DNA of 64,000 nt from Leadbetterella byssophila_A. Its GTDB lineage: Bacteria; Bacteroidota; Bacteroidia; Cytophagales; Spirosomataceae. The position numbers and the translations under genes are program-made. The stretch is taken from positions 1-64,000 of the forward strand of contig JBEBRR010000018.1 of the NCBI GenBank assembly GCA_040394735.1, in the 5' to 3' direction. Numbering within the stretch: the stretch's first letter is position 1; each line of letters starts with the position of its first letter. This document shows positions 16,243 to 25,115 of this stretch, one piece after another. The notes under the pieces are model-generated. The model had not been told where the DNA came from. It saw only the letters and a program-made list of their open reading frames with translations, and ran no database searches.

Positions 16243-16968
16243 ATGATCCAGATCATTCCCGCCATAGATATCATTGACGGAAAATGCGTCAGGCTGACGC
16301 AGGGTGATTACGCCCAAAAAAAGATTTACAACGAAAACCCGCTGGAAGTGGCCAAAAGTTTTCAGGATGCCGGCATTCAGCGCCTGCACCTGGTAGATCT
16401 TGACGGCGCCCGTGAAAAACGGATCATTAACCATAAAGTACTTGAGAATATCGCAGCCCATACAGCGCTGGCCATCGACTTCGGCGGCGGCCTCCAGTCT
16501 GACGAAGACCTGAAGATCGCCTTTGAGTCCGGGGCAGCCCAGGTCACCGGTGGCAGCATTGCCGTGAAAGCTCCGGAGGTATTCCTGCGCTGGCTCGAAA
16601 AATTCGGAAACGACCGGATCATCCTGGGGGCCGACGCCCGGAACGGAATGATTGCCGTCTCCGGCTGGCAGGAGACCACCGGCATCTCCCTCTTCGACTT
16701 TCTGGAAGATTATATAGCCCGGGGCGTAAAGTACACTATCAGCACCGATGTAGCCAAAGATGGTTTACTGCAGGGCCCCGCCACTGAACTTTACCAGCAA
16801 ATGGGCGAGAAATTCCCCAAACTATGCATTATAGCCAGCGGAGGTATCAGTGCCATGGATGACATCCGCACCCTCAATGCAATGGAGATCTACGGCGTGA
16901 TTGTCGGGAAAGCCATCTACGAGAACCGGATTCCCCTTAAAGAAATAGAACAATTTTATGCTGACTAA
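16243..16968 (+). CDS. hisA: Phosphoribosylformimino-AICAR-ribotide isomerase HisA
   Basis: HisA is a (beta/alpha)8-barrel isomerase that converts ProFAR to PRFAR in histidine synthesis. The N-terminal catalytic Asp is in PAIDIIDGKCVRLTQGD and the second in LGADARNG; the phosphate-binding GGGLQSDEDL and ASGGISAMDD loops are intact. The 241-residue length is standard. The ATG at 16243 begins directly with the family sequence MIQIIPAIDI. It overlaps hisF by 11 bases, so the two barrel enzymes are translationally coupled. Confidence 0.97.
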   Translation: MIQIIPAIDIIDGKCVRLTQGDYAQKKIYNENPLEVAKSFQDAGIQRLHLVDLDGAREKRIINHKVLENIAAHTALAIDFGGGLQSDEDLKIAFESGAAQVTGGSIAVKAPEVFLRWLEKFGNDRIILGADARNGMIAVSGWQETTGISLFDFLEDYIARGVKYTISTDVAKDGLLQGPATELYQQMGEKFPKLCIIASGGISAMDDIRTLNAMEIYGVIVGKAIYENRIPLKEIEQFYAD

Positions 16969-17713
16969 ACGAATTATCCCCTGCCTTGACATCAAAGACG
17001 GCAGAACTGTAAAAGGAACCCACTTTGTCAACCTCAAAGATGCCGGCGACCCCGTGGAGCTGGCCCGGATATATGCTGCGGAAGGAGCAGATGAACTGGT
17101 TTTCCTTGACATCACCGCTACCGTTGAAAACCGGAAAACCCTTCTCCACCTGGTAGACCGTGTGGCACATGCCATTAATATCCCCTTTACCGTAGGGGGC
17201 GGTATCAGCAGTGTGGCTGACGTATCCGCACTCCTGCAGGCCGGAGCCGACAAGATTTCAGTGAACTCTTCAGCGGTTAAGAACCCCGGGCTGGTGGCAG
17301 AGCTTTCCCGGGAGTTCGGAAGCCAGTGCATTGTAGTAGCCATTGATACCCGGCAGGTTGACGGCACGCACCGGGTACACACCCACGGCGGGCGGAAAGC
17401 TACCCCGCTGGAAACTGTGGCCTGGGCGAAACAGGTAACCGGACTGGGCGCCGGGGAGATCCTCCTGACATCTATGGATGCCGACGGCACCAAAAACGGC
17501 TTTGCCATGGAGATCACCTCCCTTATTTCGCGCTCGGTAGGGATTCCCGTCATCGCCTCGGGCGGGGCCGGCACCATGGAGCATTTTTTTGAGGTCTTTA
17601 CCACAGGCCATGCAGATGCTGCACTGGCCGCCAGTATTTTTCACTTCAAAGAAATCTCCGTCCCGGAATTGAAAAAATACCTCCTGGAAAAAAATCTGCC
17701 CGTAAGATTCTAA
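16958..17713 (+). CDS. hisF: Imidazole glycerol phosphate synthase, cyclase subunit HisF
   Basis: HisF is the cyclase partner of HisH and produces imidazole glycerol phosphate and AICAR. Catalytic D11 is in RIIPCLDIKDGR and the second aspartate in VAIDTRQVDG; the phosphate loops GGGISSVAD and ASGGAGTMEH are present. At 251 residues it has the normal length and begins MLTKRIIPCLD. It overlaps the end of hisA by 11 bases. The hisI/hisIE gene that often follows hisF is not here; lon comes next after a 97-base gap, so the rest of the pathway must be elsewhere. Confidence 0.97.
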   Translation: MLTKRIIPCLDIKDGRTVKGTHFVNLKDAGDPVELARIYAAEGADELVFLDITATVENRKTLLHLVDRVAHAINIPFTVGGGISSVADVSALLQAGADKISVNSSAVKNPGLVAELSREFGSQCIVVAIDTRQVDGTHRVHTHGGRKATPLETVAWAKQVTGLGAGEILLTSMDADGTKNGFAMEITSLISRSVGIPVIASGGAGTMEHFFEVFTTGHADAALAASIFHFKEISVPELKKYLLEKNLPVRF

Positions 17714-17744
17714 AAGTCTGCCATTTTGCCATTAAATTTATCCA

Positions 17745-17760
17745 TGGCACAGGGTTTGAA
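17745..17760 (+). promoter_or_regulatory. Possible sigma-54-type promoter before lon
   Basis: TGGCACAGGGTTTGAA fits the sigma-54 consensus TGGCACRNNNNTTGCW at all fixed positions except C to A in the -12 element. It lies 51 bases before the lon ATG. The -12 C is important, so this is only a candidate. No TAnnTTTG element was seen in the gap. Confidence 0.3.
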
Positions 17761-17810
17761 CGTTAACTATACCCCTTAGTACCCGCAATAGAATGTTCTG
17801 ACTTGCCAAT

Positions 17811-20291
17811 ATGGCAGAAACCAAAAAGAAGCAAATGCTAGACTTTGATCAAATAGGATTGTCCGGAAAAAATATGGAAAGTGTGGAGATGATTGAGATC
17901 AGTTCGCCGGAAGAGGTGATCAATGATGAAAAAAATCTGCCCGCTATCCTGTCCATCCTGCCCTTACGGAATACGGTGCTCTTTCCCGGTATTGTTATCC
18001 CGGTAACGGTGACCCGTACCAAGGGCATTAAGCTGGTTAAAAAAGCCTATAAGGGAGATAAAACCCTGGGGATTCTTTCCCAGATCAAGCAAACCAGTGA
18101 GGAGCCCACCGGTGAAGATCTCTATAAAGTGGGCACCATTGCCAATATTCTGAAAATGCTGGTACTGCCTGACGGTAACGTAACCATCATTCTCCAGGGC
18201 CGCAGAAGGTTCAGGGTGGAAGAATATACCCAGACCGAGCCTCATCTGCAGGCACGGGTGGAATACCTTCCCGATAATTTCCCGAATCCCAAGAAAAAGG
18301 AGACCAAGGCACTGATACAAAGCCTGAAAGAGGCTGCAATGAATCTTACTAACCTCAACCCGGAGATTCCGAGAGACGCCCAGATCGCCATCAACAATAT
18401 TGATTCACTGGTATTTCTGACCCATTTTCTTTCATCTAACCTGAATGTGGCACTCTCTGACAAGCAGGTACTGCTGGAGACCATGGACGGGTATGAGCAT
18501 GCCACCCGGCTGCTGGAGCACATGCACAAGGAAATAGAAGTGCTGGAGATCAAAAAAGATATTCAGAGCAAAGCCTCTTTTGACATTGACCAGCAGCAGC
18601 GGGAATACTACCTGCGGCAGCAGATCAAGGTGCTTCAGGAAGAGCTGGGCATGGACTCGCCGGACCAGGAAGTGGAAAAGCTCCGGACCAAAGGCGCCAA
18701 AAAGAAATGGCCTGCCGAAACCAACGAGCATTTCAACCGTGAGCTGAACAAGATCATGCGCACCAATTCCATGTCGCCCGAATACGGTATTGCCCTCAGC
18801 TATGCCGAATTGCTGGCCGACCTCCCCTGGAATGAATACAGCAAAGATAACTTTTCTCTGAGCCGCGCCAGGAGAATCCTTGATAACGACCACTTCGGTC
18901 TTACCAAGGTCAAAGAAAGAATTCTTGAATACCTGGCCGTGCTGAAGCTGCGGAACGATATGAAAGCGCCTTTGCTTTGCCTCTACGGTCCTCCGGGGGT
19001 AGGTAAAACCTCCCTGGGGAAATCCATTGCCAAAGCACTCGGCCGGAAATATGTGCGTATGGCCCTTGGCGGGCTTCATGATGAAGCCGAGATCCGCGGT
19101 CACCGTAAAACCTATATCGGGGCCATGCCCGGGAAGATCATTCAGAATATCCAGAAGGCAGGTTCCGGTAACCCCGTCTTCGTGCTTGATGAAATCGATA
19201 AGATTTCGCGCGATCTCCGGGGCGACCCTTCCAGCGCCCTCCTTGAAGTGCTGGACCCCGAGCAGAATAATGCCTTTAAAGACAATTACCTGGAGGTGGA
19301 ATACGATCTCTCCAGGGTGATGTTTATTGCTACGGCCAACTCTCTTGACACTATTCAGCCTGCCCTGCGCGACCGGATGGAGATCATTGAGCTGAGCGGT
19401 TATACGGTAGAGGAAAAGCTCGAGATAGCCAAACGCCACCTGCTTCCCAAGCAGCTGGAGATTCACGGGTTGAAGCCTGCTGACCTGAAACTCACCCATG
19501 CCGCCTATCTCCGGATTATCGAGGGCTACACCCGCGAATCAGGAGTAAGAAGCCTGGAACAGAAGATCGGCAGCGTGGTACGGAAGATTGCCAAAGCCGT
19601 GGCTATGAATGAAGCCTACAATACCAGCCTTACACCGGCTGATATTGAAACCCTCCTGGGTAATCCTGTTTTCGACAAAGACCTTTACGAAGGAAATGAA
19701 TTTGCAGGCGTGGTCACCGGCCTTGCCTGGACTCCCGTAGGTGGAGACATCCTGTTTATCGAATCCAATGTCAGCCGGGGAAAAGGACAGCTCACGCTTT
19801 CAGGACAACTGGGCGAGGTCATGAAAGAATCGGCCGTAACGGCCCTGTCCTACCTCAAGTCCCATGCCGAAGATCTCGGCATCGACTACCGGGTATTCTC
19901 CAACTATGACCTGCACATTCACGTGCCGCAGGGAGCAGTACCCAAAGACGGCCCCTCTGCCGGGATCACCATGCTGACCTCTATGGCATCTGTCTTTACC
20001 CAGCGTAAGGTAAAAAATAACCTGGCCATGACCGGCGAGATCACCCTTCGCGGAAAAGTGCTTCCCGTAGGCGGAATCAAGGAAAAAATCCTTGCTGCCA
20101 AACGGGCCAATATCCGGGAGATCGTCATGTGTTACAAAAACCGGAAGGACGTGGAAGAGATAGGCGCGGAATACACCAAAGGACTTACCTTTCATTATGT
20201 CAATTACGTGGAAGAAGTACTGGAGGTAGCCTTACTGAAGGAGAAAGTCAAAAAGCCGGTTCAGTTTGTTTACAAGGAAGCAACTGTCTGA
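17811..20291 (+). CDS. lon: ATP-dependent protease Lon
   Basis: Lon is a cytoplasmic AAA+ serine protease that degrades misfolded and regulatory proteins. In the 826-residue product the N-terminal substrate-binding domain spans about 45-250, a coiled stretch precedes the AAA+ module, Walker A GPPGVGKT is at 393-400 with Walker B FVLDEIDK downstream, and the C-terminal protease domain has the Ser-Lys dyad S716 (DGPSAG) and K757 (GGIKEK). All motifs are intact. The short N-terminal extension before the LON domain is common in this phylum. It stands alone between hisF and the hemerythrin gene and may have an alternative-sigma promoter at 17745-17760. Confidence 0.97.
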   Translation: MAETKKKQMLDFDQIGLSGKNMESVEMIEISSPEEVINDEKNLPAILSILPLRNTVLFPGIVIPVTVTRTKGIKLVKKAYKGDKTLGILSQIKQTSEEPTGEDLYKVGTIANILKMLVLPDGNVTIILQGRRRFRVEEYTQTEPHLQARVEYLPDNFPNPKKKETKALIQSLKEAAMNLTNLNPEIPRDAQIAINNIDSLVFLTHFLSSNLNVALSDKQVLLETMDGYEHATRLLEHMHKEIEVLEIKKDIQSKASFDIDQQQREYYLRQQIKVLQEELGMDSPDQEVEKLRTKGAKKKWPAETNEHFNRELNKIMRTNSMSPEYGIALSYAELLADLPWNEYSKDNFSLSRARRILDNDHFGLTKVKERILEYLAVLKLRNDMKAPLLCLYGPPGVGKTSLGKSIAKALGRKYVRMALGGLHDEAEIRGHRKTYIGAMPGKIIQNIQKAGSGNPVFVLDEIDKISRDLRGDPSSALLEVLDPEQNNAFKDNYLEVEYDLSRVMFIATANSLDTIQPALRDRMEIIELSGYTVEEKLEIAKRHLLPKQLEIHGLKPADLKLTHAAYLRIIEGYTRESGVRSLEQKIGSVVRKIAKAVAMNEAYNTSLTPADIETLLGNPVFDKDLYEGNEFAGVVTGLAWTPVGGDILFIESNVSRGKGQLTLSGQLGEVMKESAVTALSYLKSHAEDLGIDYRVFSNYDLHIHVPQGAVPKDGPSAGITMLTSMASVFTQRKVKNNLAMTGEITLRGKVLPVGGIKEKILAAKRANIREIVMCYKNRKDVEEIGAEYTKGLTFHYVNYVEEVLEVALLKEKVKKPVQFVYKEATV

Positions 20292-20477
20292 AAAGGCATC
20301 CCTGCCCCGAAATACCGAAGAGATCTGAAGGAACGCAAGGCACTGAGGATAAGCACAAAGGAGCATACCCGGTAATGCAACTGAAACCTGGCTCCGGAGG
20401 CCATCCAGCAGTAGTCATTCTCTTCAGGCCTCTCCTTCATAATCAAAAATACCGTTTCTCAAAACTGATTATTATCA

Positions 20478-20508
20478 TTGTTTTTTTATTTCAAATGCCC
20501 TAACTTTG
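20478..20508 (+). promoter_or_regulatory. Promoter of the hemerythrin-type gene
   Basis: TTG (20478-20480), 20 bases, then TAACTTTG (20501-20508): a full match to the Bacteroidota consensus. The ATG follows 19 bases later. The rest of the gap after lon (20292-20477) shows no clear terminator. Confidence 0.75.
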
Positions 20509-20527
20509 AATTAAAAGCGAAACAGTT

Positions 20528-21232
20528 ATGACAAATTCTGAAACGGTGCAGTCACTCGTTGAATCGGCCAAGATTTATCAAATGGTGACGGAAAGGCTGG
20601 ATTTGATTGACAACCAGACCAAAGAAGAGCTGAATTTTGAATCCGAACTGATGGAGCTCATCCTGGAGTTCTACAGCGGCGACGAGTCGGATCTGCCCCT
20701 TGAAAAACTTCAGAAATTCTCTATGCCCCAGGTAATGTATTACCTGCAGGCATCGCATAAACTGTACATTTCCAAGACCCTTCCCGAGATAGAGCAGTCT
20801 ATGGCGCATATCCAGAGGAAGTATTACGATACCCCGCAGATCCTGGATGCCCTGGTTCTCTTTTTCAATCATTACAAAACCCATTTCCTGGAGCATATCC
20901 GTATGGAGGAAAGAGACTTTTTCCCCTATCTGAAAAAGCTGCATCATGCCCACACAGGCCATATGAGCACTGAAGAAATACAGGAGCTGCTGAACAATAC
21001 TTCCATTGATCAGTTCATTGATGATCATGATGCCGTGGAAGATGAGCTCAAGCATGTGTCCACTATCATACACAACTATTCCGAATATGAGACCATCCCG
21101 CTTCCTTTCAAAGTCTTTCTGAACCAGGTAGAGCTTTTTGAAATGGATCTGCGTAAGCATGCCATCATTGAAGATCATGTGCTGGTGCCCATGGCTCAGA
21201 AAATTGAAAAAGAGCTTCGCGAACGCTTTTAA
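20528..21232 (+). CDS. Hemerythrin (HHE) domain protein, RIC/ScdA-like
   Basis: The 234-residue product is all helical with histidines and acidic residues at the spacing of a non-haem di-iron HHE domain: ASHKLY, FNHYKTHFLEHIRMEERDFFP, DDHDAVEDEL and RKHAIIEDHVLVP. This layout is that of the C-terminal domain of the iron-sulphur repair proteins ScdA/YtfE (RIC), which respond to nitric oxide and oxidative damage. The N-terminal ScdA cysteine domain is missing, and about 60 extra N-terminal residues are of unknown type. It could bind oxygen or NO or hold iron; the repair role is inference. It has its own promoter and no operon partner. Confidence 0.78.
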   Translation: MTNSETVQSLVESAKIYQMVTERLDLIDNQTKEELNFESELMELILEFYSGDESDLPLEKLQKFSMPQVMYYLQASHKLYISKTLPEIEQSMAHIQRKYYDTPQILDALVLFFNHYKTHFLEHIRMEERDFFPYLKKLHHAHTGHMSTEEIQELLNNTSIDQFIDDHDAVEDELKHVSTIIHNYSEYETIPLPFKVFLNQVELFEMDLRKHAIIEDHVLVPMAQKIEKELRERF

Positions 21233-21286
21233 TATCTTCCGAAGCTCTCTTTCGGAACCCGGTCACCCGGAACTACCCTATTCCCT

Positions 21287-22228
21287 ATGAAAAAACTATT
21301 GGCTTTTTTGCTCTTTATTTCTACCGTTTCCCTGGCTCAGGACTTCAGGATTATCGGCTATTATATGCCCTCCAAAGAGCCCATCCCGGTTCAGCATTAT
21401 ACTCATATCAATTATTCCTTTGCTATTCCGGCCAAAACCGGTGATACCCTTCTTCCCCTGCGTGATCCCGGCCATGTTCGGGAAGTAATCAGCCGGGTAC
21501 ATAAGCATAACAGAAAGATTTTTATCTCGGTCGGAGGCTGGGGAATAGGCGATGGCGGCGGTGACGATACCCGTTTTCATACAATGGCAGAAACTGCTCA
21601 GGGACGGAAAACTTTTATTGAAAGCACCATGAAAATGATCAGGGAATATGGTTTTGACGGGGTGGATCTCGACTGGGAATACCCGGATGAGGATTCCCCC
21701 TCAGCAGATCATTACGTGTTGCTGGTCACTGACCTGGCGGATGCTCTTCACCGGCAAAACAAGCAACTGACCGCTGCGGTCATTTCTTACGGCAATAAGG
21801 GGTACGGCATAAAAAAGGAAGCCTTTGACAAAATGGACTGGATCAACCTGATGGCGTATGACGACGACTACGGCCCTGACTATGTAAGGGCTCATTCGCC
21901 CTACTCCCTGGCAGTCAAGTCGCTTGACTACTGGCTCAATGAACGTGGCCTGCCTCCCCATAAAGCCGTACTGGGCCTGCCTTACTACTCCAAAAAGGGA
22001 ATGGGAAATTTCGGGCCGGATTATAAAACCCTTTTGAAAGACGGGGCCAGTCCGTATGATGATTACTGGAAAGGGGCATTTTATAACGGTATACATACCA
22101 TCCGTCTGAAAACCCGGCTGGCTCTTGACAGAAAGTTGGGCGGGGTAATGGTGTGGGAAGTACGGCACGATACGAACGACGAATATTCTTTGGGGAAAGC
22201 CATTAATGACACCGTGAATCAACGGTAG
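21287..22228 (+). CDS. Secreted GH18 glycosidase (chitinase-like)
   Basis: This 313-residue glycoside hydrolase family 18 protein has a signal peptide MKKLLAFLLFISTVSLAQ. The catalytic DxxDxDxE motif is DGVDLDWE at 124-131, with E131 as acid, and the SxGG motif is seen in FISVGGWG. The end of the barrel carries GGVMVWEVRHD. The domain is the whole protein: there is no carbohydrate-binding module and no type IX sorting domain. Chitin or an endo-N-acetylglucosaminidase substrate are both possible. It lies alone, downstream of the hemerythrin gene by 54 bases that include a TTCCGAA/TTCGGAA hairpin with no T-tract. Confidence 0.9.
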   Translation: MKKLLAFLLFISTVSLAQDFRIIGYYMPSKEPIPVQHYTHINYSFAIPAKTGDTLLPLRDPGHVREVISRVHKHNRKIFISVGGWGIGDGGGDDTRFHTMAETAQGRKTFIESTMKMIREYGFDGVDLDWEYPDEDSPSADHYVLLVTDLADALHRQNKQLTAAVISYGNKGYGIKKEAFDKMDWINLMAYDDDYGPDYVRAHSPYSLAVKSLDYWLNERGLPPHKAVLGLPYYSKKGMGNFGPDYKTLLKDGASPYDDYWKGAFYNGIHTIRLKTRLALDRKLGGVMVWEVRHDTNDEYSLGKAINDTVNQR

Positions 22229-22330
22229 GCGATAATACGCTTGCCTGAACGTTCAACCTTCGTAAACCGGCATCGGTATCCTTTTTATTTCACCAAAAAA
22301 TCCTGAAAAATTCCTAAATTTTTTAAATAG

Positions 22331-22391
22331 TATGCTTGCATAACATTATTTTAATTCCTTACTTTGTGAATAGTATGCAAGCATACTATTC
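22331..22391 (+). promoter_or_regulatory. Acyl-CoA dehydrogenase promoter with two palindromic operators
   Basis: TATGCTTGCATA (22331-22342) and TATGCAAGCATA (22374-22385) share perfect TATGC/GCATA arms. The second is the core of a longer palindrome at 22368-22391 with 10-base arms. The -33 TTG (22336-22338) lies inside the first operator; the -7 TTACTTTG (22359-22366, one mismatch) follows at 20 bases; the second operator covers the expected start point. A TetR- or GntR/FadR-type repressor binding both sites would block this promoter; the regulator gene is not in the window. Confidence 0.7.
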
Positions 22392-22422
22392 TAATTATTA
22401 AAACTTTTTAATATACAAAGTA

Positions 22423-24204
22423 ATGACTTCGCTTAAAGGAGGAGAATTCCTGATCAAAGAAACCGCCGCCGGGCAGATCTTTATTCCTGAAGAGTTTACG
22501 GAAGAGCAGCAGATGATTGCAGATACCTGTCGCGACTTCCTGAAAACGGAAATCCACCCCATTCTGGAAGAGATAGACAGTGCGAAATCGCCTGAGCTTA
22601 TTTCTTCACTAATGGACAAAGCCGGAGAGCTCGGACTGCTGGGAACGGCCGTACCGGAACAATACGGCGGGTTTGGTATGAACTTCAACACGTCTATGCT
22701 GGTAGCTGAAGTGTTAGGAGCCGGCCACTCTTTCTCGGTGGCACAGTCGGCGCATACCGGCATCGGCACCCTGCCTATTGTATATTATGGGAATGAAGAG
22801 CAAAAGCAGAAATACCTGTCCAAGCTGGGTACCGGCGAGTGGAAAGCCGCCTACTGCCTGACCGAGCCTGACTCCGGATCGGATGCCAACAGCGGAAAAA
22901 CCCGGGCCGAGCTTACGCCGGACGGGAAATTCTATATGCTTAACGGCCAGAAAATGTGGATCACCAACGGAGGCTTTGCCGATGTGTTCATTGTTTTTGC
23001 GAAGATCGGAGACGATAAGAGCCTGACTGCCTTTATTGTGGAGAAATCGTTCGGAGGGATCACCATGAACGAGCCTGAGCACAAAATGGGGATTAAGGGC
23101 TCTGATACCCGCCAGATTTTCTTCAACGATTGTAAGGTGCCTGCAGAAAATATGCTTTCTACCCGTGAAAACGGCTTTAAAATAGCGGTAAATATCCTTA
23201 ATGTAGGCCGCATTAAACTGGCGGTTGCCGCCGTGGGCGGATCAAAGGCGGTATTAAGCCATGCTGTGAATTATGCCAATGAAAGAAAGCAGTTCGGGAT
23301 CTCTATAGGCCGCTTCGGTGCCATCAAGCACAAGCTCGCTGAAATGGCTGTCCGGATCTGGACGAGCGAAACCGCCTGCTACCGGGCCGGCCAGAATATT
23401 GATGACCTGATCGACTCACTCGTGGACTCCGGGATGAATGATGCCGAAGCCAAGCTGAAAGCGCTGGAGCAATATGCCATAGAATGCGCAATCCTCAAGG
23501 TGAACGGATCTGAAACCCTGGACTATGTAACCGATGAAGGCGTACAGGTGTATGGCGGCATGGGCTATTCTGCAGATGCCCCTATGGACAGGGCATACCG
23601 CGATTCCCGGATCAACCGGATCTTTGAAGGCACCAACGAGATCAACCGCATGCTGGTACTCGATATGTATCTCAAAAGAGCCATGAAGGGTGAGCTTGAC
23701 CTTCTCGGCCCGGCCACCGCGGTAGGCAAAGAAATCCTCTCCATCCCTGAATTTGGCAGTGATGACTCAGAAGAGATGTTCTCAGCAGAAAAGAAAGTGA
23801 TCAGGAACCTGAAAAAAGTGGCCCTGATGATTGCCGGCTCGGCCGTGCAGAAGTTCATGATGAAGCTTTCCCATGAACAGGAAATCCTCATGAACGTTGC
23901 CGATATTATTACGGAAGTATATGTGGCCGAATCCGCTCTCCTCCGGGTAGAAAAACTTATTTCCCTCAAAGGAGAAGAAGCTGTGACATTACAAAAAGAT
24001 ATGATGCTGGTTTACCTACAGAATGCCGTGGCGAAAGTAGCGGTAGCCGGCCGCGAAGCCATCAGCGCCTTTGCAGAAGGCGATGAACTCCGGGTAATGC
24101 TTATGGGTCTGAAACGCTTTACCAAAATCGAGCCGGCCAATACCAAAGAAGCCCGCAGAAAAATTGCCGATGCCATGCTGGCCGGGAGCAGGTATATCTT
24201 TTGA
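22423..24204 (+). CDS. Acyl-CoA dehydrogenase (FadE-type, long form)
   Basis: A 593-residue flavoenzyme that introduces the trans-2 double bond in the first step of fatty-acid beta-oxidation. The N-terminal helical domain is followed by the FAD/substrate motif AYCLTEPDSGSDA, the beta-domain WITNGGFADVFIVFA, and the C-terminal helical domain with RKQFGISI and the catalytic-loop region FEGTNEINR, where a Glu acts as base. About 180 extra C-terminal residues match the long VLCAD-like bacterial form. It is not clustered with hydratase or thiolase genes. The promoter with twin operators suggests tight repression, probably lifted by acyl-CoA. Confidence 0.93.
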   Translation: MTSLKGGEFLIKETAAGQIFIPEEFTEEQQMIADTCRDFLKTEIHPILEEIDSAKSPELISSLMDKAGELGLLGTAVPEQYGGFGMNFNTSMLVAEVLGAGHSFSVAQSAHTGIGTLPIVYYGNEEQKQKYLSKLGTGEWKAAYCLTEPDSGSDANSGKTRAELTPDGKFYMLNGQKMWITNGGFADVFIVFAKIGDDKSLTAFIVEKSFGGITMNEPEHKMGIKGSDTRQIFFNDCKVPAENMLSTRENGFKIAVNILNVGRIKLAVAAVGGSKAVLSHAVNYANERKQFGISIGRFGAIKHKLAEMAVRIWTSETACYRAGQNIDDLIDSLVDSGMNDAEAKLKALEQYAIECAILKVNGSETLDYVTDEGVQVYGGMGYSADAPMDRAYRDSRINRIFEGTNEINRMLVLDMYLKRAMKGELDLLGPATAVGKEILSIPEFGSDDSEEMFSAEKKVIRNLKKVALMIAGSAVQKFMMKLSHEQEILMNVADIITEVYVAESALLRVEKLISLKGEEAVTLQKDMMLVYLQNAVAKVAVAGREAISAFAEGDELRVMLMGLKRFTKIEPANTKEARRKIADAMLAGSRYIF

Positions 24205-24213
24205 TGAGTGAAA

Positions 24214-24271
24214 AGTGAAAAACTAAAAGTTAGGGTATATTATAATTTTCCATAACTTTTAGTTTTTCACT
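24214..24271. terminator. 19-base perfect inverted repeat between convergent genes
   Basis: Arms 24214-24232 and 24253-24271 are perfectly complementary (right arm TAACTTTTAGTTTTTCACT), with a 20-base AT-rich loop. It sits between the stops of the acyl-CoA dehydrogenase and the lipoprotein gene, so it can serve both strands. The stem is very AT-rich and lacks a separate T-tract. It may belong to a repeated intergenic family. Confidence 0.65.
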
Positions 24272-24278
24272 TCATTTA

Positions 24279-24902
24279 TCATCCGCCTTTCGGGCCCGGC
24301 TTATATGGCAGCGAGCCCACCAGGTCGCTCACTGTCCGTCGTGCCAGATCCTGCGGCGAATCAAACCGGTTACGGATGTATTCCCTGTCCGAGATTCCCC
24401 ATACCTTCTGCCCGGCTGACGCGTCAAAGAGATCAATATCGGTACTGATCCCGTTGTTCCCCATAAATCCTCTCGACAAACTGAATTCCACCGTGCTGCT
24501 GCCGAAAATCACGGCATCCACTCCCAGCAGAGACGCTATTCTTGATTTCTCCATGACCATCAGCTGGGAATAGGGAATTCCCGACTGTTCCAGCGTACGG
24601 TTAGTGGTCAGGTAATCCTGCACCGTAATGCTCAATCGCTTCTTGTTCGCCCGCTTGGCCAGGCTTTCGAAAGCCGATTTCTGCAGGTCAATCCCTGCCC
24701 GTCTTTCCTGCTCCTCCCACAGCGTTTTTCCTTCCCGCATCATCTTTTTATAGTCTTCGCTGAACTTCACCTCAAAAGGTAAGATAGCCACCCGTTTATG
24801 GGTGCTGATCAGTGATTCACTTTCAGGCAGCGTGTAGGGTTTTACACTGCGGCAGGCATAAAGCCCTGCCAGTAGTATACAAAAACATATTATCCTTTTC
24901 AT
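24279..24902 (-). CDS. Putative lipoprotein, CsgG/LpoB-like
   Basis: The start is moved to the ATG at 24902, which begins a lipoprotein signal (MKRIICFCILLAGLYAC) with cysteine 17 as the lipidated residue; the open frame extends 16 codons upstream. The 207-residue product continues with HKRVAILPFEVKF and later SLLGVDAVIFGSSTVEF and DLFDASAGQKVWG. This pattern of an early ILPF strand, a Gly-Val-Asp-Ala turn and a final conserved W recalls the fold shared by CsgG, LpoB and GNA1162-type lipoproteins. The assignment is by pattern only. It converges on the acyl-CoA dehydrogenase and has no operon partner. Confidence 0.6.
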   Translation of the reverse strand: MKRIICFCILLAGLYACRSVKPYTLPESESLISTHKRVAILPFEVKFSEDYKKMMREGKTLWEEQERRAGIDLQKSAFESLAKRANKKRLSITVQDYLTTNRTLEQSGIPYSQLMVMEKSRIASLLGVDAVIFGSSTVEFSLSRGFMGNNGISTDIDLFDASAGQKVWGISDREYIRNRFDSPQDLARRTVSDLVGSLPYKPGPKGG

Positions 24903-25072
24903 CTGTATAAATATTACTTCCAAGTAACGAACAAACCGCTCATTAGACATAAATTATCTCCCCAAAGTTTAAATAACTCCCTGTCTTTTCCTGTAAATAC
25001 GGAGATCCGGCCTTATTTCAGGAGAAGAATTAAAATATTCAGGGAAAGGTTTTTAAATCAGATATTTTATAT

Positions 25073-25080
25073 TATCTTTG
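25073..25080 (+). promoter_or_regulatory. -7 element of the rpmG unit
   Basis: TATCTTTG followed by CAGC, 35 bases before the rpmG ATG, is the strong-promoter form in this phylum. The upstream bases are AT-rich without a clear TTG. Confidence 0.7.
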
Positions 25081-25115
25081 CAGCCCGATTAAGACAGAAA
25101 TAATTTATTACGATA

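Noticed and set aside
20129..20503. 124-residue open frame after lon.
   Set aside because: It starts inside the lon 3' end in another frame and continues into non-coding sequence with no family-like features.
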